A stretch of DNA of 57,452 nt from CAWCLK01 sp963796225 (lineage in GTDB: Bacteria > Actinomycetota > Nitriliruptoria > Nitriliruptorales > Nitriliruptoraceae). Shown piece after piece: positions 43,368 to 51,675 of the stretch. The position numbers and the translations under genes were made by a program. Below the pieces are notes generated by a model, which was given only the letters and a program-made list of their open reading frames with translations, was not told where the DNA came from and did no database searches. Numbering within the stretch: the stretch's first letter is position 1; every line of letters starts with the position of its first letter. The stretch lies in NCBI GenBank assembly GCA_963796225.1, contig CAWCLK010000032.1, positions 1 through 57,452 of the forward strand, given 5' to 3'.

Positions 43368-45443
43368 GTGAAGTCCTCCCAGCGCCTCCTGCGGGGCCCC
43401 CTGCTCTGGATCATCGTGCTGGGCGTCGCCCTGTTCGCGACGGTCAACCTCGTGTCCGGCAACATCGGGACCGAGACGATCTCGTTCAACAAGTTCGTCC
43501 AGCTCGCCGAGGACGGCCAGCTCGAGGGCCAGGACCTCGAGCCCCTGCAGGTCGGCCTGCGCTCGTACGAGATCTCCGGCGAGTACGTCGACGGCGGCGA
43601 CCCCGTCCCGTTCACGACCACCTACTCGGCCGACATCAACGACCAGACCCTGTCCCGGCTGATGTCCGAGGACAAGATCACGGTCGACTTCGACTCCGAG
43701 CAGACCGGCACCCTGGTCAGCCTGCTGCTCAACCTGTTGCCCTTCGTGCTGATCTTCGGGCTGTTCTTCTTCCTGATGCAGCAGATGCAGGGTGGCGGCG
43801 GCCGGGTCATGCAGTTCGGCAAGGCCAAGGCCAAGATGGTCAACAAGGACTCGCCGAAGGTCACCTTCGCCGACGTCGCCGGCTGTGACGAGGCCATCGA
43901 GGAGCTCCGCGAGATCAAGGACTTCCTCGAGAACCCCCAGAAGTTCCAGGCCATGGGCGCCAAGATCCCGAAGGGTGCGCTGCTGTTCGGCCCGCCCGGG
44001 ACCGGCAAGACCCTGCTCGCCCGCGCCGTGGCCGGCGAGGCCGGCGTGCCCTTCTTCTCGATCTCCGGCTCGGACTTCGTCGAGATGTTCGTCGGTGTCG
44101 GTGCCTCGCGCGTCCGTGACCTGTTCGAGCAGGCCAAGGCCAACGCCCCGGCCATCATCTTCATGGACGAGATCGACGCCGTCGGCCGCCACCGCGGCGC
44201 CGGCATGGGCGGCGGCCACGACGAGCGCGAACAGACGCTCAACCAGCTGCTCGTCGAGATGGACGGCTTCGACCAGCGCCAGGCGATCATCCTGATCGCG
44301 GCCACCAACCGCCCCGACATCCTCGACCCGGCCCTGCTGCGCCCGGGCCGCTTCGACCGCCAGATCGTGGTCGACCGCCCCGACCTGCTCGGCCGCGAGA
44401 AGATCCTGTCGATCCACTCGCGCGGCAAGCCGCTGGCCGACGACGTCGACGTCAAGGTCCTCGCCCGCCAGACCCCGGGCTTCACCGGCGCCGACCTGGC
44501 CAACCTCGTCAACGAGGCCGCCCTGCTGGCCGCTCGCTTCGGCAAGAAGGAGATCGGCCAGGCCGAGCTCGCCGAGGCCATCGACCGCGTCATCGCCGGA
44601 CCCGAGCGCAAGACCAAGCTCATGTCCGAGAAGGAACGCACGATCACGGCCTACCACGAGTCGGGTCACGCGATCGTCGGGCACGCGCTGCCGCTGAACG
44701 ACCCGATCCACAAGATCACGATCATCCCGCGTGGTCGGGCCGGCGGGTACACCCTGGCCCTGCCGCAGGAGGACAAGTCCTACGCGACCCGCGGCGAGCT
44801 GACCGACCGGCTGGCGATGATGCTCGGTGGTCGCGTCGCCGAGGAGCTCAAGATCGGCGACTACACCACCGGGGCGTCCAACGACATCCAGAAGGCCACC
44901 AACCTGGCCCGCGAGATGGTCACCCAGTACGGGATGAGCGAGACGCTCGGCCCGATCCTGCTGGGCCAGAAGGACTCCCAGCCGTTCCTCGGCCGCGACT
45001 ACGGCCACTCCGCCGACTACTCGTCCGGCGTCGCCGAGCAGATCGACCGCGAGATCCACAAGCTGATCGACGAGGCCCACGACGAGGCGCTCGAGATCCT
45101 GGTCGAGAACGACGAGGTCCTCGAGTCCCTCGCCCAGACCCTGCTCGAGGTCGAGACCCTCGACGGCAAGGCGCTGGCCGAGGTGCTCGAGCCGGTCCGC
45201 CAGCGGCCCAGCCGCGCCGCCGAGGCGCCCGAGGGCATGACGCCGGCCAAGGTGATCGAGCTGCTGCGACGCGGTGACCCGCACGCCAACGGCACCAACG
45301 GCCACGCCGGCAACGGCAACGGGTCGGGGAGCCGCAAGAAGTCCACGTCCGGACGGTCGTCCGGGGCCAAGAAGTCGACGGCCAAGAAGTCCACGAAGAA
45401 GGCGACGAAGAAGTCCACGTCGCGCCGGTCGTCGTCGAGCTGA
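43368..45443 (+). CDS. ftsH: ATP-dependent membrane zinc metalloprotease FtsH
   Basis: 691 aa from GTG 43368 with AGGTGGA 8 nt upstream. Two membrane helices (LLWIIVLGVALFATVNLVSG; LLLNLLPFVLIFGLFFFLMQ) flank an outside domain. AAA domain: Walker A GPPGTGKT, Walker B IIFMDEID, SRH AATNRPDILDPALLRPGRFD. Protease: HESGH. The C terminus is a Lys/Ser/Thr tail of about 40 residues (KKSTAKKSTKKATKKSTSRR), unusual for FtsH. The stop shares a base with the folE start (TGATG). Confidence 0.98.
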   Translation: MKSSQRLLRGPLLWIIVLGVALFATVNLVSGNIGTETISFNKFVQLAEDGQLEGQDLEPLQVGLRSYEISGEYVDGGDPVPFTTTYSADINDQTLSRLMSEDKITVDFDSEQTGTLVSLLLNLLPFVLIFGLFFFLMQQMQGGGGRVMQFGKAKAKMVNKDSPKVTFADVAGCDEAIEELREIKDFLENPQKFQAMGAKIPKGALLFGPPGTGKTLLARAVAGEAGVPFFSISGSDFVEMFVGVGASRVRDLFEQAKANAPAIIFMDEIDAVGRHRGAGMGGGHDEREQTLNQLLVEMDGFDQRQAIILIAATNRPDILDPALLRPGRFDRQIVVDRPDLLGREKILSIHSRGKPLADDVDVKVLARQTPGFTGADLANLVNEAALLAARFGKKEIGQAELAEAIDRVIAGPERKTKLMSEKERTITAYHESGHAIVGHALPLNDPIHKITIIPRGRAGGYTLALPQEDKSYATRGELTDRLAMMLGGRVAEELKIGDYTTGASNDIQKATNLAREMVTQYGMSETLGPILLGQKDSQPFLGRDYGHSADYSSGVAEQIDREIHKLIDEAHDEALEILVENDEVLESLAQTLLEVETLDGKALAEVLEPVRQRPSRAAEAPEGMTPAKVIELLRRGDPHANGTNGHAGNGNGSGSRKKSTSGRSSGAKKSTAKKSTKKATKKSTSRRSSSS

Positions 45444-46138
45444 TGTCGGCCGACGGCTTCACCGACACCGGGCTCGAGGCGGCGGCGACCGAGGGTCGTG
45501 CGCACGAGGTCGCCGCCTCCCGCGCTCGCGTGCGCGCCGTCACCAACGTCGACCCGTCGGCCGCCTTCGACCACGACAAGATCCGCACGGCGGTGCGGAT
45601 GCTGTTCGAGGCCATCGGCGAGGACCCGGACCGGGAAGGCCTGGCCGACACGCCCGACCGCATCGCCCGCGAGTACGACGAGATCTTCGCGGGCCTGCTG
45701 GTCGATCCCGGTGACGTGGTCTCGGTCATGTTCGAGGAGGGCCACGACGAGATCGTGATGATGCGCGACATCGCGTTCCACTCGATGTGCGAGCACCACC
45801 TGCTGCCCTGGTTCGGCCGGGCCCACGTGGCCTACCTGCCCAACGAGCGCGGCTGCATCACGGGCCTGTCGAAGCTGGCCCGCCTGGTGGACGTCTGCGC
45901 CAAGCGGCCCGGCGTGCAGGAACGCATGACGACCCGCATCGCGGACACGCTCGAGGACCGGCTCGACCCGCGTGGGGTCATGGTCGTCGTCGAGGCCCGG
46001 CACCTCTGCATGGAGATGCGCGGCATCCGCAAGCCCGGGGCCGAGACCGTCACCTCCGCGGTGCGGGGCGCGTTCCGCTCCGATCCACGCACCCGCGCCG
46101 AGGCGCTGGCCCTGCTCAACGGACGGTCCTTCGCGTAG
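45443..46138 (+). CDS. folE: GTP cyclohydrolase I
   Basis: 231 aa. Converts GTP to dihydroneopterin triphosphate, the first folate step. Zinc and catalytic residues lie in FHSMCEHHLLPWFG, with GLSKLARLVDVCAKRPGVQE and EARHLCMEMRGIRKPG following. An extra 40 N-terminal residues are common. Heads the folE-folP-folB-folK group. Confidence 0.97.
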   Translation: MSADGFTDTGLEAAATEGRAHEVAASRARVRAVTNVDPSAAFDHDKIRTAVRMLFEAIGEDPDREGLADTPDRIAREYDEIFAGLLVDPGDVVSVMFEEGHDEIVMMRDIAFHSMCEHHLLPWFGRAHVAYLPNERGCITGLSKLARLVDVCAKRPGVQERMTTRIADTLEDRLDPRGVMVVVEARHLCMEMRGIRKPGAETVTSAVRGAFRSDPRTRAEALALLNGRSFA

Positions 46139-46206
46139 TCACCGGCTGCCACGTGGCGGCTACGGTCGTCGGCCCCACGAGATCCGCACACGAGCAGGGA
46201 CGCGAC

Positions 46207-47329
46207 GTGGACGAGTTGGTGGTCAGGGTCGAGGACGCCCGTCTGGTCCCCGGCGGCGGACCCGCGTGGTTCGTGGTCACCGGTCTGCCCGACCCCCGCG
46301 CCGTCGGTGACCGGGCGGCGTCGGCCGGCGGCGCCGTGGAGGTCGACGACCAGGGCCGACTGCGTGCGCTGGTCACGCCCCGCCAGCTGGTCAACGCCGC
46401 GGGGCGCGTCGATGCCGAGCTCGGCCGTGCCGTCGAGGAACGCGTCGACCCGGTCGTCGAGGCGTGGGTGCACCCGCCCACCGCCGTGCGCGTCGGGCCG
46501 GACCGGCAGCTGGACGCCGCGGAGCGGCCACTGGTCATGGGCATCGTGAACGTCACCCCGGACTCGTTCTCCGACGGCGGCACCGCCTACGACCCCGCCG
46601 AGCACCCGGCCCGCGCCGTCGAGCACGCGCGGGGCCTGCTCGAGGCGGGCGCCGACCTGCTGGACGTGGGCGGCGAGTCCACCCGCCCCGGCGCCGACCC
46701 GGTCTCCGTCGACGAGGAGCTCGCCCGCGTCGTGCCGGTCGTCGAGGCGCTGGCCGGCGACGCCGTCGTCTCGGTGGACACCACCAAGGCCGCCGTGGCC
46801 CGCGCCGCCGTCGAGGCCGGTGCCGTGCTCGTCAACGACGTGTCGGCCGGCGCGCTCGACGACGACCTGCTGGGCACGGTCGCCGACCTCGGCGTCGGGT
46901 ACGTGCTCATGCACATGCGCGGCACCCCGCGGACCATGCAGCAGGACCCCCGCTACGGCGACGTGGTCGCCGAGGTCTACGAGTTCCTCTGGCGCGGCCG
47001 GTCGCCGCCTCGAACGGGCCGGCATCGCCCCCGACGCCGTGCTGGTCGACCCCGGCATCGGGTTCGGCAAGACCGGCGAGCACAACAACGCCCTGCTGGC
47101 AGGCGTGCGACAGTTCGCCGGCATGGGCGCGCCCGTGCTCGTGGGCACCTCGCGCAAGTCGTTCCTGGCCGCTGGCACGGACACGCCGCCGACGGCCCGG
47201 CTGGCGGCCTCGGTCGCCACCGCCACCGCGGCCGTGCTCGGCGGGGCGGCGATGGTGCGCGTGCACGACGTCGCCGAGACCCGCCAGGCCGTCGACGCCG
47301 CGCGACGCGTGGCCTCGGCCGCGACCTGA
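46207..47329 (+). CDS. folP: dihydropteroate synthase, frame-broken, N-terminally extended
   Basis: Joins pterin diphosphate to p-aminobenzoate. From GTG 46207 the first about 105 residues precede the usual start and look like a small alpha/beta domain (VVTGLPDPRAVGDRAASAGG). Then come MGIVNVTPDSFSDGG, DVGGESTRPGADPVS and LMHMRGTPRTMQQDPRYG. Near 46995 the frame shifts by one; GIAPDAVLVDPGIGFGKTGE and VLVGTSRKSFLAAG continue in the next frame to 47329. Both halves are fully conserved, so an indel error is likely. The N-terminal extension is unusual and may be a real added domain. Confidence 0.88.
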
Positions 47330-47342
47330 CACGAGGACGGCC

Positions 47343-47717
47343 ATGCCCTCCGACCGGATCACCCTCACCGGCATCCGTGCGCGTGCCCACCACGGGGTGC
47401 TCGAGCACGAACGTCGGCTGGGTCAGACCTTCGTCGTCGACGTGGTCCTCGAGGTCGACCTCGGCGCCGCCGGCACCTCGGACGACCTCGCCGACACGAT
47501 CGACTACGGCGCCGTCGCCGCCGCCGTCCACGACCGCCTCACCGGCCCCACCCACGACCTCGTCGAGGCCGTCGCCGCCGACGTCGCCGCCGCGGTGCTC
47601 GCCCACGACCAGCGCATCGACGCGGTCGAGGTGACCGTGCACAAGCCGCAGGCACCCGTGGGCGTCGACCTGCAGGACGTGGCCGTCACCATCCGGCGGG
47701 CGCGGAGCCAGGCATGA
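47343..47717 (+). CDS. folB: dihydroneopterin aldolase
   Basis: 124-aa enzyme cleaving dihydroneopterin to 6-hydroxymethyl-dihydropterin. RARAHHGVLEHERRLGQTF, then DDLADTIDYGAVAAAVHD and VTVHKPQAPV are the family motifs. Overlaps folK by 4 nt. Confidence 0.95.
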   Translation: MPSDRITLTGIRARAHHGVLEHERRLGQTFVVDVVLEVDLGAAGTSDDLADTIDYGAVAAAVHDRLTGPTHDLVEAVAADVAAAVLAHDQRIDAVEVTVHKPQAPVGVDLQDVAVTIRRARSQA

Positions 47718-48337
47718 CCCGCGCGGTCACCGCGTTCCTCGGCCTCGGGTCCAACGTGGGCGACCGCCTGGAGACGCTGACCAGCTGCCTGTTCGTCCTC
47801 GACGACACCGACGGCATCGCGGTCGAGGACGTCTCCGGCGTGTACGAGACCGCCCCGTGGGGCGTCGAGGACCAGGACCCCTTCCTCAACGCCGTCGTGC
47901 GGGTCCGCACCACCCTCGGACCGCACGAGCTGCTCGCCGACTGCCAGCGCACCGAGGCGGCGTTCGGACGGGACCGGGACCGCGAGCAGCGCTGGGGCCC
48001 GCGCACGCTCGACATCGACCTGCTGCTGTACGGCGACGAGGTGATCGACGACCCCGACCTGGTGGTCCCGCACCCCCGGCTGGCCGAGCGGGCCTTCGTG
48101 CTGGTCCCCCTGATGGAGGTCCATCCCGGCGGGACGATCCCGCCCGACGGCCAGCGGCTGACCCAGCTGCTCACCCGGCTGGCCCCCATCGAGGGCATCG
48201 ACCTGTTCGTGCGGTTCGCCGACGTGCCCGGCACCGGGCACCGCCTCGAGCGCCCCGAGGGCCCCCGCGGCCCCGGCGCGATGACGGCCGAGCAGTGGCA
48301 GCGCCCCGAGGGCGCCCCGCCGGGGACGGAACGATGA
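47714..48337 (+). CDS. folK: hydroxymethyldihydropteridine pyrophosphokinase
   Basis: 207 aa. FLGLGSNVGDRLETL, the paired Asp motif RWGPRTLDIDLLLYGD and VPHPRLAERAFVLVPL identify HPPK. The C terminus is longer than usual by about 40 residues, Pro/Gly/Glu-rich. Its stop overlaps the ATG of a 56-codon ORF (ATGA). Confidence 0.95.
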   Translation: MTRAVTAFLGLGSNVGDRLETLTSCLFVLDDTDGIAVEDVSGVYETAPWGVEDQDPFLNAVVRVRTTLGPHELLADCQRTEAAFGRDRDREQRWGPRTLDIDLLLYGDEVIDDPDLVVPHPRLAERAFVLVPLMEVHPGGTIPPDGQRLTQLLTRLAPIEGIDLFVRFADVPGTGHRLERPEGPRGPGAMTAEQWQRPEGAPPGTER

Positions 48338-48504
48338 CCGCGCAGATGCCACCCGCGCCCCACCGAGGTTGCAGCGATCGCGCCACGTCGTCGGCGCCCC
48401 GCTTCAACCTCGCGGGCCCTCCCGGTGGAGGTTGCAGCGGTTGCGCCAGTTCACCGGCGGGGCGCTTCAACCTTGCCGAGGTGGACGCGGAGGCGGCACC
48501 GTGA
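48334..48504 (+). CDS. 56-aa repeat-containing small ORF coupled to both neighbours
   Basis: ATG 48334 overlaps the folK stop; TGA 48502-48504 overlaps GTG 48501 of the next gene. The peptide has two 21-residue repeats, RGCSDRATSSAPRFNLA and GGCSGCASSPAGRFNLA. The same bases form two palindromes, so it may be a small Cys-containing protein or just a repeat insertion that left a coupled reading frame. I do not recognise it. Confidence 0.45.
   Translation: MTAQMPPAPHRGCSDRATSSAPRFNLAGPPGGGCSGCASSPAGRFNLAEVDAEAAP
48365..48474. repeat. tandem pair of palindromes, type B
   Basis: GAGGTTGCAGCG at 48365 and 48428 pairs with CGCTTCAACCTC (48400-48411) and CGCTTCAACCTT (48463-48474); one internal mismatch each, loop 23 nt. 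Centres lie 63 nt (21 codons) apart. Located between folK and the DUF2520 gene. Confidence 0.78.
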
Positions 48505-49361
48505 GGCACCGGGACGTGGTGGTGGTCGGGCCGGGGCGGGTCGGGACGACGCTGGCGGTGGCGCTGGGGCGGGCCGGGTTCCGCATCGTCGGCGGGGCGG
48601 GGGGATCCGAAGCCTCGCGGGACCGCTTCGCCTCGCACGTCGCGGGGGCTCGCACCGCGGCGGACCCCGTCGACCTGGTGCCGCGCGCCGGCACCGTGCT
48701 GCTGGCCACGCCCGACGACGCCCTGGCCGGGGTGGTCACCGACCTGGCCGTGGCCGACGCCTTCGTCGAGGGCCAGCACGTCGTCCACGTGGCGGGCTCG
48801 AGGGGGCTGGAGGTCCTGCGCCGGGCCTCGCTGGCCGGCTGTCGGGTCGCCGCCTGCCACCCGGCCCAGACCGTGCCCGGCACGCGGGTGGACCCCGACA
48901 CCTTCGTCGGGGCCGCGTGGGCGGTCACCTGCGCCGCCGCGGACCGGCCCTGGGCCGTCGACCTGGTGGAGGCCGTCGGCGGCGACGCCCACCTGGTCCC
49001 GGACGACCGCCGCGTCCTCTACCACGCGGGCCTGACGCTGGGTTCGAACGCCGTGGGCGCCGCCGTGGCCGTGGCCCGGCAGCTGCTGGTCGCCGCGCAG
49101 GTCGACGACCCGGCGGCGTTCCTCGGTCCGCTGGTGCGGGCCAGCGTCGACAACGTGCTGGCCGACGGCGCGGCCGCGCTGACGGGGCCGGTGGTGCGGG
49201 GCGACACCGGCACCGTGGGCGCCCACCTCGACCGCCTCGACGCCGACGTGCCGTCGCTGGCGGCGGCCTACCGTCACCTCTCGCTGGCGCTGCTCGACGT
49301 GCTCTCGCCGACACTCGACCAGGCCACTCGCCAGCAGCTGCGGGAGATCCTGGAGACGTAG
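48501..49361 (+). CDS. Rossmann / DUF2520 protein
   Basis: 286 aa from GTG 48501. N-terminal NAD(P)-type fold (VVVVGPGRVGTTLAVALGRA), then LLATPDDALAGVVTDLAVAD, CHPAQTVPG and a C-terminal helical DUF2520 domain (LTLGSNAVGAAVAVARQLL). Proteins of this family stand between folK and panC in many actinobacteria; a ketopantoate-reductase-like role has been supposed from fold and place, but is not established here. Confidence 0.85.
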   Translation: MRHRDVVVVGPGRVGTTLAVALGRAGFRIVGGAGGSEASRDRFASHVAGARTAADPVDLVPRAGTVLLATPDDALAGVVTDLAVADAFVEGQHVVHVAGSRGLEVLRRASLAGCRVAACHPAQTVPGTRVDPDTFVGAAWAVTCAAADRPWAVDLVEAVGGDAHLVPDDRRVLYHAGLTLGSNAVGAAVAVARQLLVAAQVDDPAAFLGPLVRASVDNVLADGAAALTGPVVRGDTGTVGAHLDRLDADVPSLAAAYRHLSLALLDVLSPTLDQATRQQLREILET

Positions 49362-49369
49362 TTCGCCGG

Positions 49370-49795
49370 TCAGCCGACGGCGATTCGACGGGCCACGATC
49401 CCGAGGAAGGCCTCGACGTCGCCGAGGCTGGTGGTGACGATGGTCCAGACGCGCGCGGGGTCCACCTCCGCGTACTCGTGCACCAACAGGTTGCGGAACC
49501 GAGCCATGGCGCCGAGTCGCGAGGCGAGCTCGTCCGCGATGACATCGCGGTCTGCCAACGCGGTGAACAGCTCGGCCAGCGTGTCCGGCCGGTGCCCTGC
49601 CGACTCGGCGACGACGTGCGCGGCCAGGTCGATACAGATCTGGATCGCCTGCTGCAGGGGGAACTGAATGCGGTACTGCTCGCCGCGCTCGGCGAGGAAG
49701 CGGTCCCGACCCACCTCGTCCCGGAAGCGACGAACGTCGGCGAGATAGGCCTCACCCGACGCGAGGAGGTCGAGTACCCGTGGCGTGTCAACCAT
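49370..49795 (-). CDS. hepT: HepT-like ribonuclease toxin
   Basis: 141 aa from ATG 49795. All-helical HEPN fold with RFRNLLVHEYAEVD, matching the R-x4-6-H-x-Y catalytic/modification motif. HepT cuts RNA unless its Tyr is adenylylated by MntA. The start overlaps mntA's 3' end by 8 nt. The pair lies on the opposite strand inside the folK-to-panC housekeeping run, suggesting insertion by transfer. Confidence 0.9.
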   Translation of the reverse strand: MVDTPRVLDLLASGEAYLADVRRFRDEVGRDRFLAERGEQYRIQFPLQQAIQICIDLAAHVVAESAGHRPDTLAELFTALADRDVIADELASRLGAMARFRNLLVHEYAEVDPARVWTIVTTSLGDVEAFLGIVARRIAVG

Positions 49796-50198
49796 CCCGG
49801 GCCGCCAGTCTCGCCCGGGTCGCTTCGCGGATGCGATCGAGGTAGGGGCGGTAGTCCCAGTACGCCCGCATGATCCGCACCTCGCCGCGCACGCGCGCGC
49901 CTTCGTCCCGGACGAGGACGGGTCGGCCCTCGTCGATGACACGGAACTGCAGGTCGACAGGCAGCTCGTCGAGGTCATGGACGTCAACGGTCATGCCGGT
50001 GGTCGCCTCGAGGTCCTGTTGGAGCGCCAGCAGTGCGGTCAGGCGATCGGCCCCGTGGTGGAACACCACCGCCAGGTCGATGTCGCGAGGGTGCGGGGCG
50101 TCGAGCGCGGCCGACCCGTACAGGTAGGCGAGCTCCACCTCGTCGTGCTGACGCAGCCGTGCAAGCACGACGTCCGGGTCGGGGGAGGTGGTCACCAT
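49788..50198 (-). CDS. mntA: MntA-like minimal nucleotidyltransferase antitoxin
   Basis: 136 aa. ELAYLYGSAALDAPHPRDID carries the GS-x9-D-x-D nucleotidyltransferase motif, followed by VDVHDLDELPVDLQ. In this type of toxin-antitoxin pair the enzyme transfers AMP units to HepT's Tyr and so neutralises it. Transcribed ahead of hepT with overlap, divergent from panC by about 65 nt. Confidence 0.9.
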   Translation of the reverse strand: MVTTSPDPDVVLARLRQHDEVELAYLYGSAALDAPHPRDIDLAVVFHHGADRLTALLALQQDLEATTGMTVDVHDLDELPVDLQFRVIDEGRPVLVRDEGARVRGEVRIMRAYWDYRPYLDRIREATRARLAARDG

Positions 50199-50262
50199 GT
50201 CAGGTCCAGCCTACGGCTGGGCACCTCGTAGAGTCGCGCACGTCGTCAGCGACCGGGCAACC

Positions 50263-51241
50263 ATGCAACGACTCACCACGATCGCCGACCTGCGTGCCCG
50301 CGTGGCGGCCGCGCGCCACGACGGGCAGCGCATCGGGCTGGTCCCCACCATGGGCGCCCTGCACGACGGCCACCTGTCCCTGGTCTCCCACGCCCGGTCG
50401 CTGGCCGACCTCGTCGTGGTCAGCATCTTCGTCAACCCCACCCAGTTCGCCGAGGGCGAGGACCTCGACGCCTACCCGCGCGACCTCGAGGGCGACGAGG
50501 CGCGGCTGGACTCGCTCGGGCCCGAGGCCCCCGACCTGGTGTTCGCCCCGACCGCCGCCGAGATGTACCCGGGCGGGCTGCCGCCCCGCACCCACGTCCG
50601 CGTGACCGGGCTGGTCGAGGGCCTGTGCGGACGGTCGCGCCCCACCCACTTCGACGGCGTGGCGCTGGTGGTCAGCAAGCTGCACAACGTCGTGGCCCCC
50701 GACGTCGCGGTGTACGGCCGCAAGGACTTCCAGCAGCTGCGGGTCATCCAGCAGATGGCCGCCGACCTCAACCAGCCGGTCGAGGTGGTCGGCGGGCCGA
50801 CGGTGCGCGAACCCGACGGGCTGGCGATGAGCTCACGCAACGCCTACCTGCAGGGCGACCAGCGCCAGGCCGCACGGGTGCTGTCCCGGGGCCTGCGCGC
50901 CGGCGTGCTCGAGGCCCGCCGGGCCCGCGAGGCGGGGGACCGGCCGGACGCCGGGATGATCCGCGACGCCGTGCGCGTTACCATCACTGCGGAACCACAG
51001 GCTCGGATCGACTACGTCGACGTCGTCGACGTGGACACCCTGGCACCGCCCGACGCACCCGTGCGCGAGCAGGCACCAGGACCCGGACCCGCGGCTCCGG
51101 ACGCTCCCGACCCCCACACCACCGGCGAGGCCCCGCCTGCTCGCCGCCGTCGCGGTCCACATCGGCGCGGCTCGCCTGATCGACAACGTCGTGATCGGCG
51201 ACCTCGACGACGAGGACCGGCTGCTGGCGGCCACGGCCTGA
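50263..51241 (+). CDS. panC: pantothenate synthetase, frame-broken near the C terminus
   Basis: ATP-dependent joining of pantoate and beta-alanine. From ATG 50263: GLVPTMGALHDGHLSLV, FVNPTQFAEGEDLDAYPRD, YGRKDFQQLRVIQQMA, GLAMSSRNAYLQGDQR. Between about 51090 and 51130 the frame shifts; RLLAAVAVHIGAARLIDNV, then VIGDLDDEDRLLAATA, is in another frame and ends at 51241. In the unshifted frame the ORF reads through into panD, an artificial panC-panD fusion. The distal part contains a Pro-rich insert (PGPGPAAPDAPDPH). Confidence 0.9.
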
Positions 51242-51294
51242 CCCGATTCGGTTGGAACCGCCCGACGGGCGGACGACACGAAAGAGGCCCCACG

Positions 51295-51675
51295 ATGCGC
51301 CGCATCATGATGAAGTCGAAGATCCACCGCGCCACCGTCACCCAGGCGAACCTCGACTACGTCGGCTCCATCACGATCGACCGTGACCTGATGGACGCCG
51401 CGGACCTGCTCCCCAACGAGAAGGTCCAGATCGTCGACAACGACAACGGCAACCGGCTCGAGACCTACGTGATCGAGGGCGAGCGCGGCACCGGGGTCAT
51501 CGGCCTCAACGGCGCCGCGGCCCGCATGGTCTACCCGGGCGACAACGTCATCATCATCTCGTACGCCGAGATGGAGGACGCCGAGGCGCGCGAGCTCGAG
51601 CCCACCGTCGTCTTCGTCGACGACGACAACCGCCCCGTCCGCACGGGTGTCGAGATCGCCGGCCGGGTGGCCTGA
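51295..51675 (+). CDS. panD: aspartate 1-decarboxylase
   Basis: 126 aa from ATG 51295 with AAAGAGG upstream. Makes beta-alanine for PanC. RRIMMKSKIHRATVTQANLD is the family start; YVGSITID contains the Gly-Ser bond that cleaves itself to form the pyruvoyl group; GLNGAAARMVYPGD closes the active site. nadC starts immediately after its stop. Confidence 0.97.
   Translation: MRRIMMKSKIHRATVTQANLDYVGSITIDRDLMDAADLLPNEKVQIVDNDNGNRLETYVIEGERGTGVIGLNGAAARMVYPGDNVIIISYAEMEDAEARELEPTVVFVDDDNRPVRTGVEIAGRVA

Noticed and set aside
50188..51675. An apparent PanC-PanD fusion protein
   Set aside because: PanC's conserved C terminus (AVAVHIGAARLIDNVVIGD) lies in another frame with its own stop at 51241, and panD has its own ATG and ribosome site. 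The fused frame results from a one-base break.
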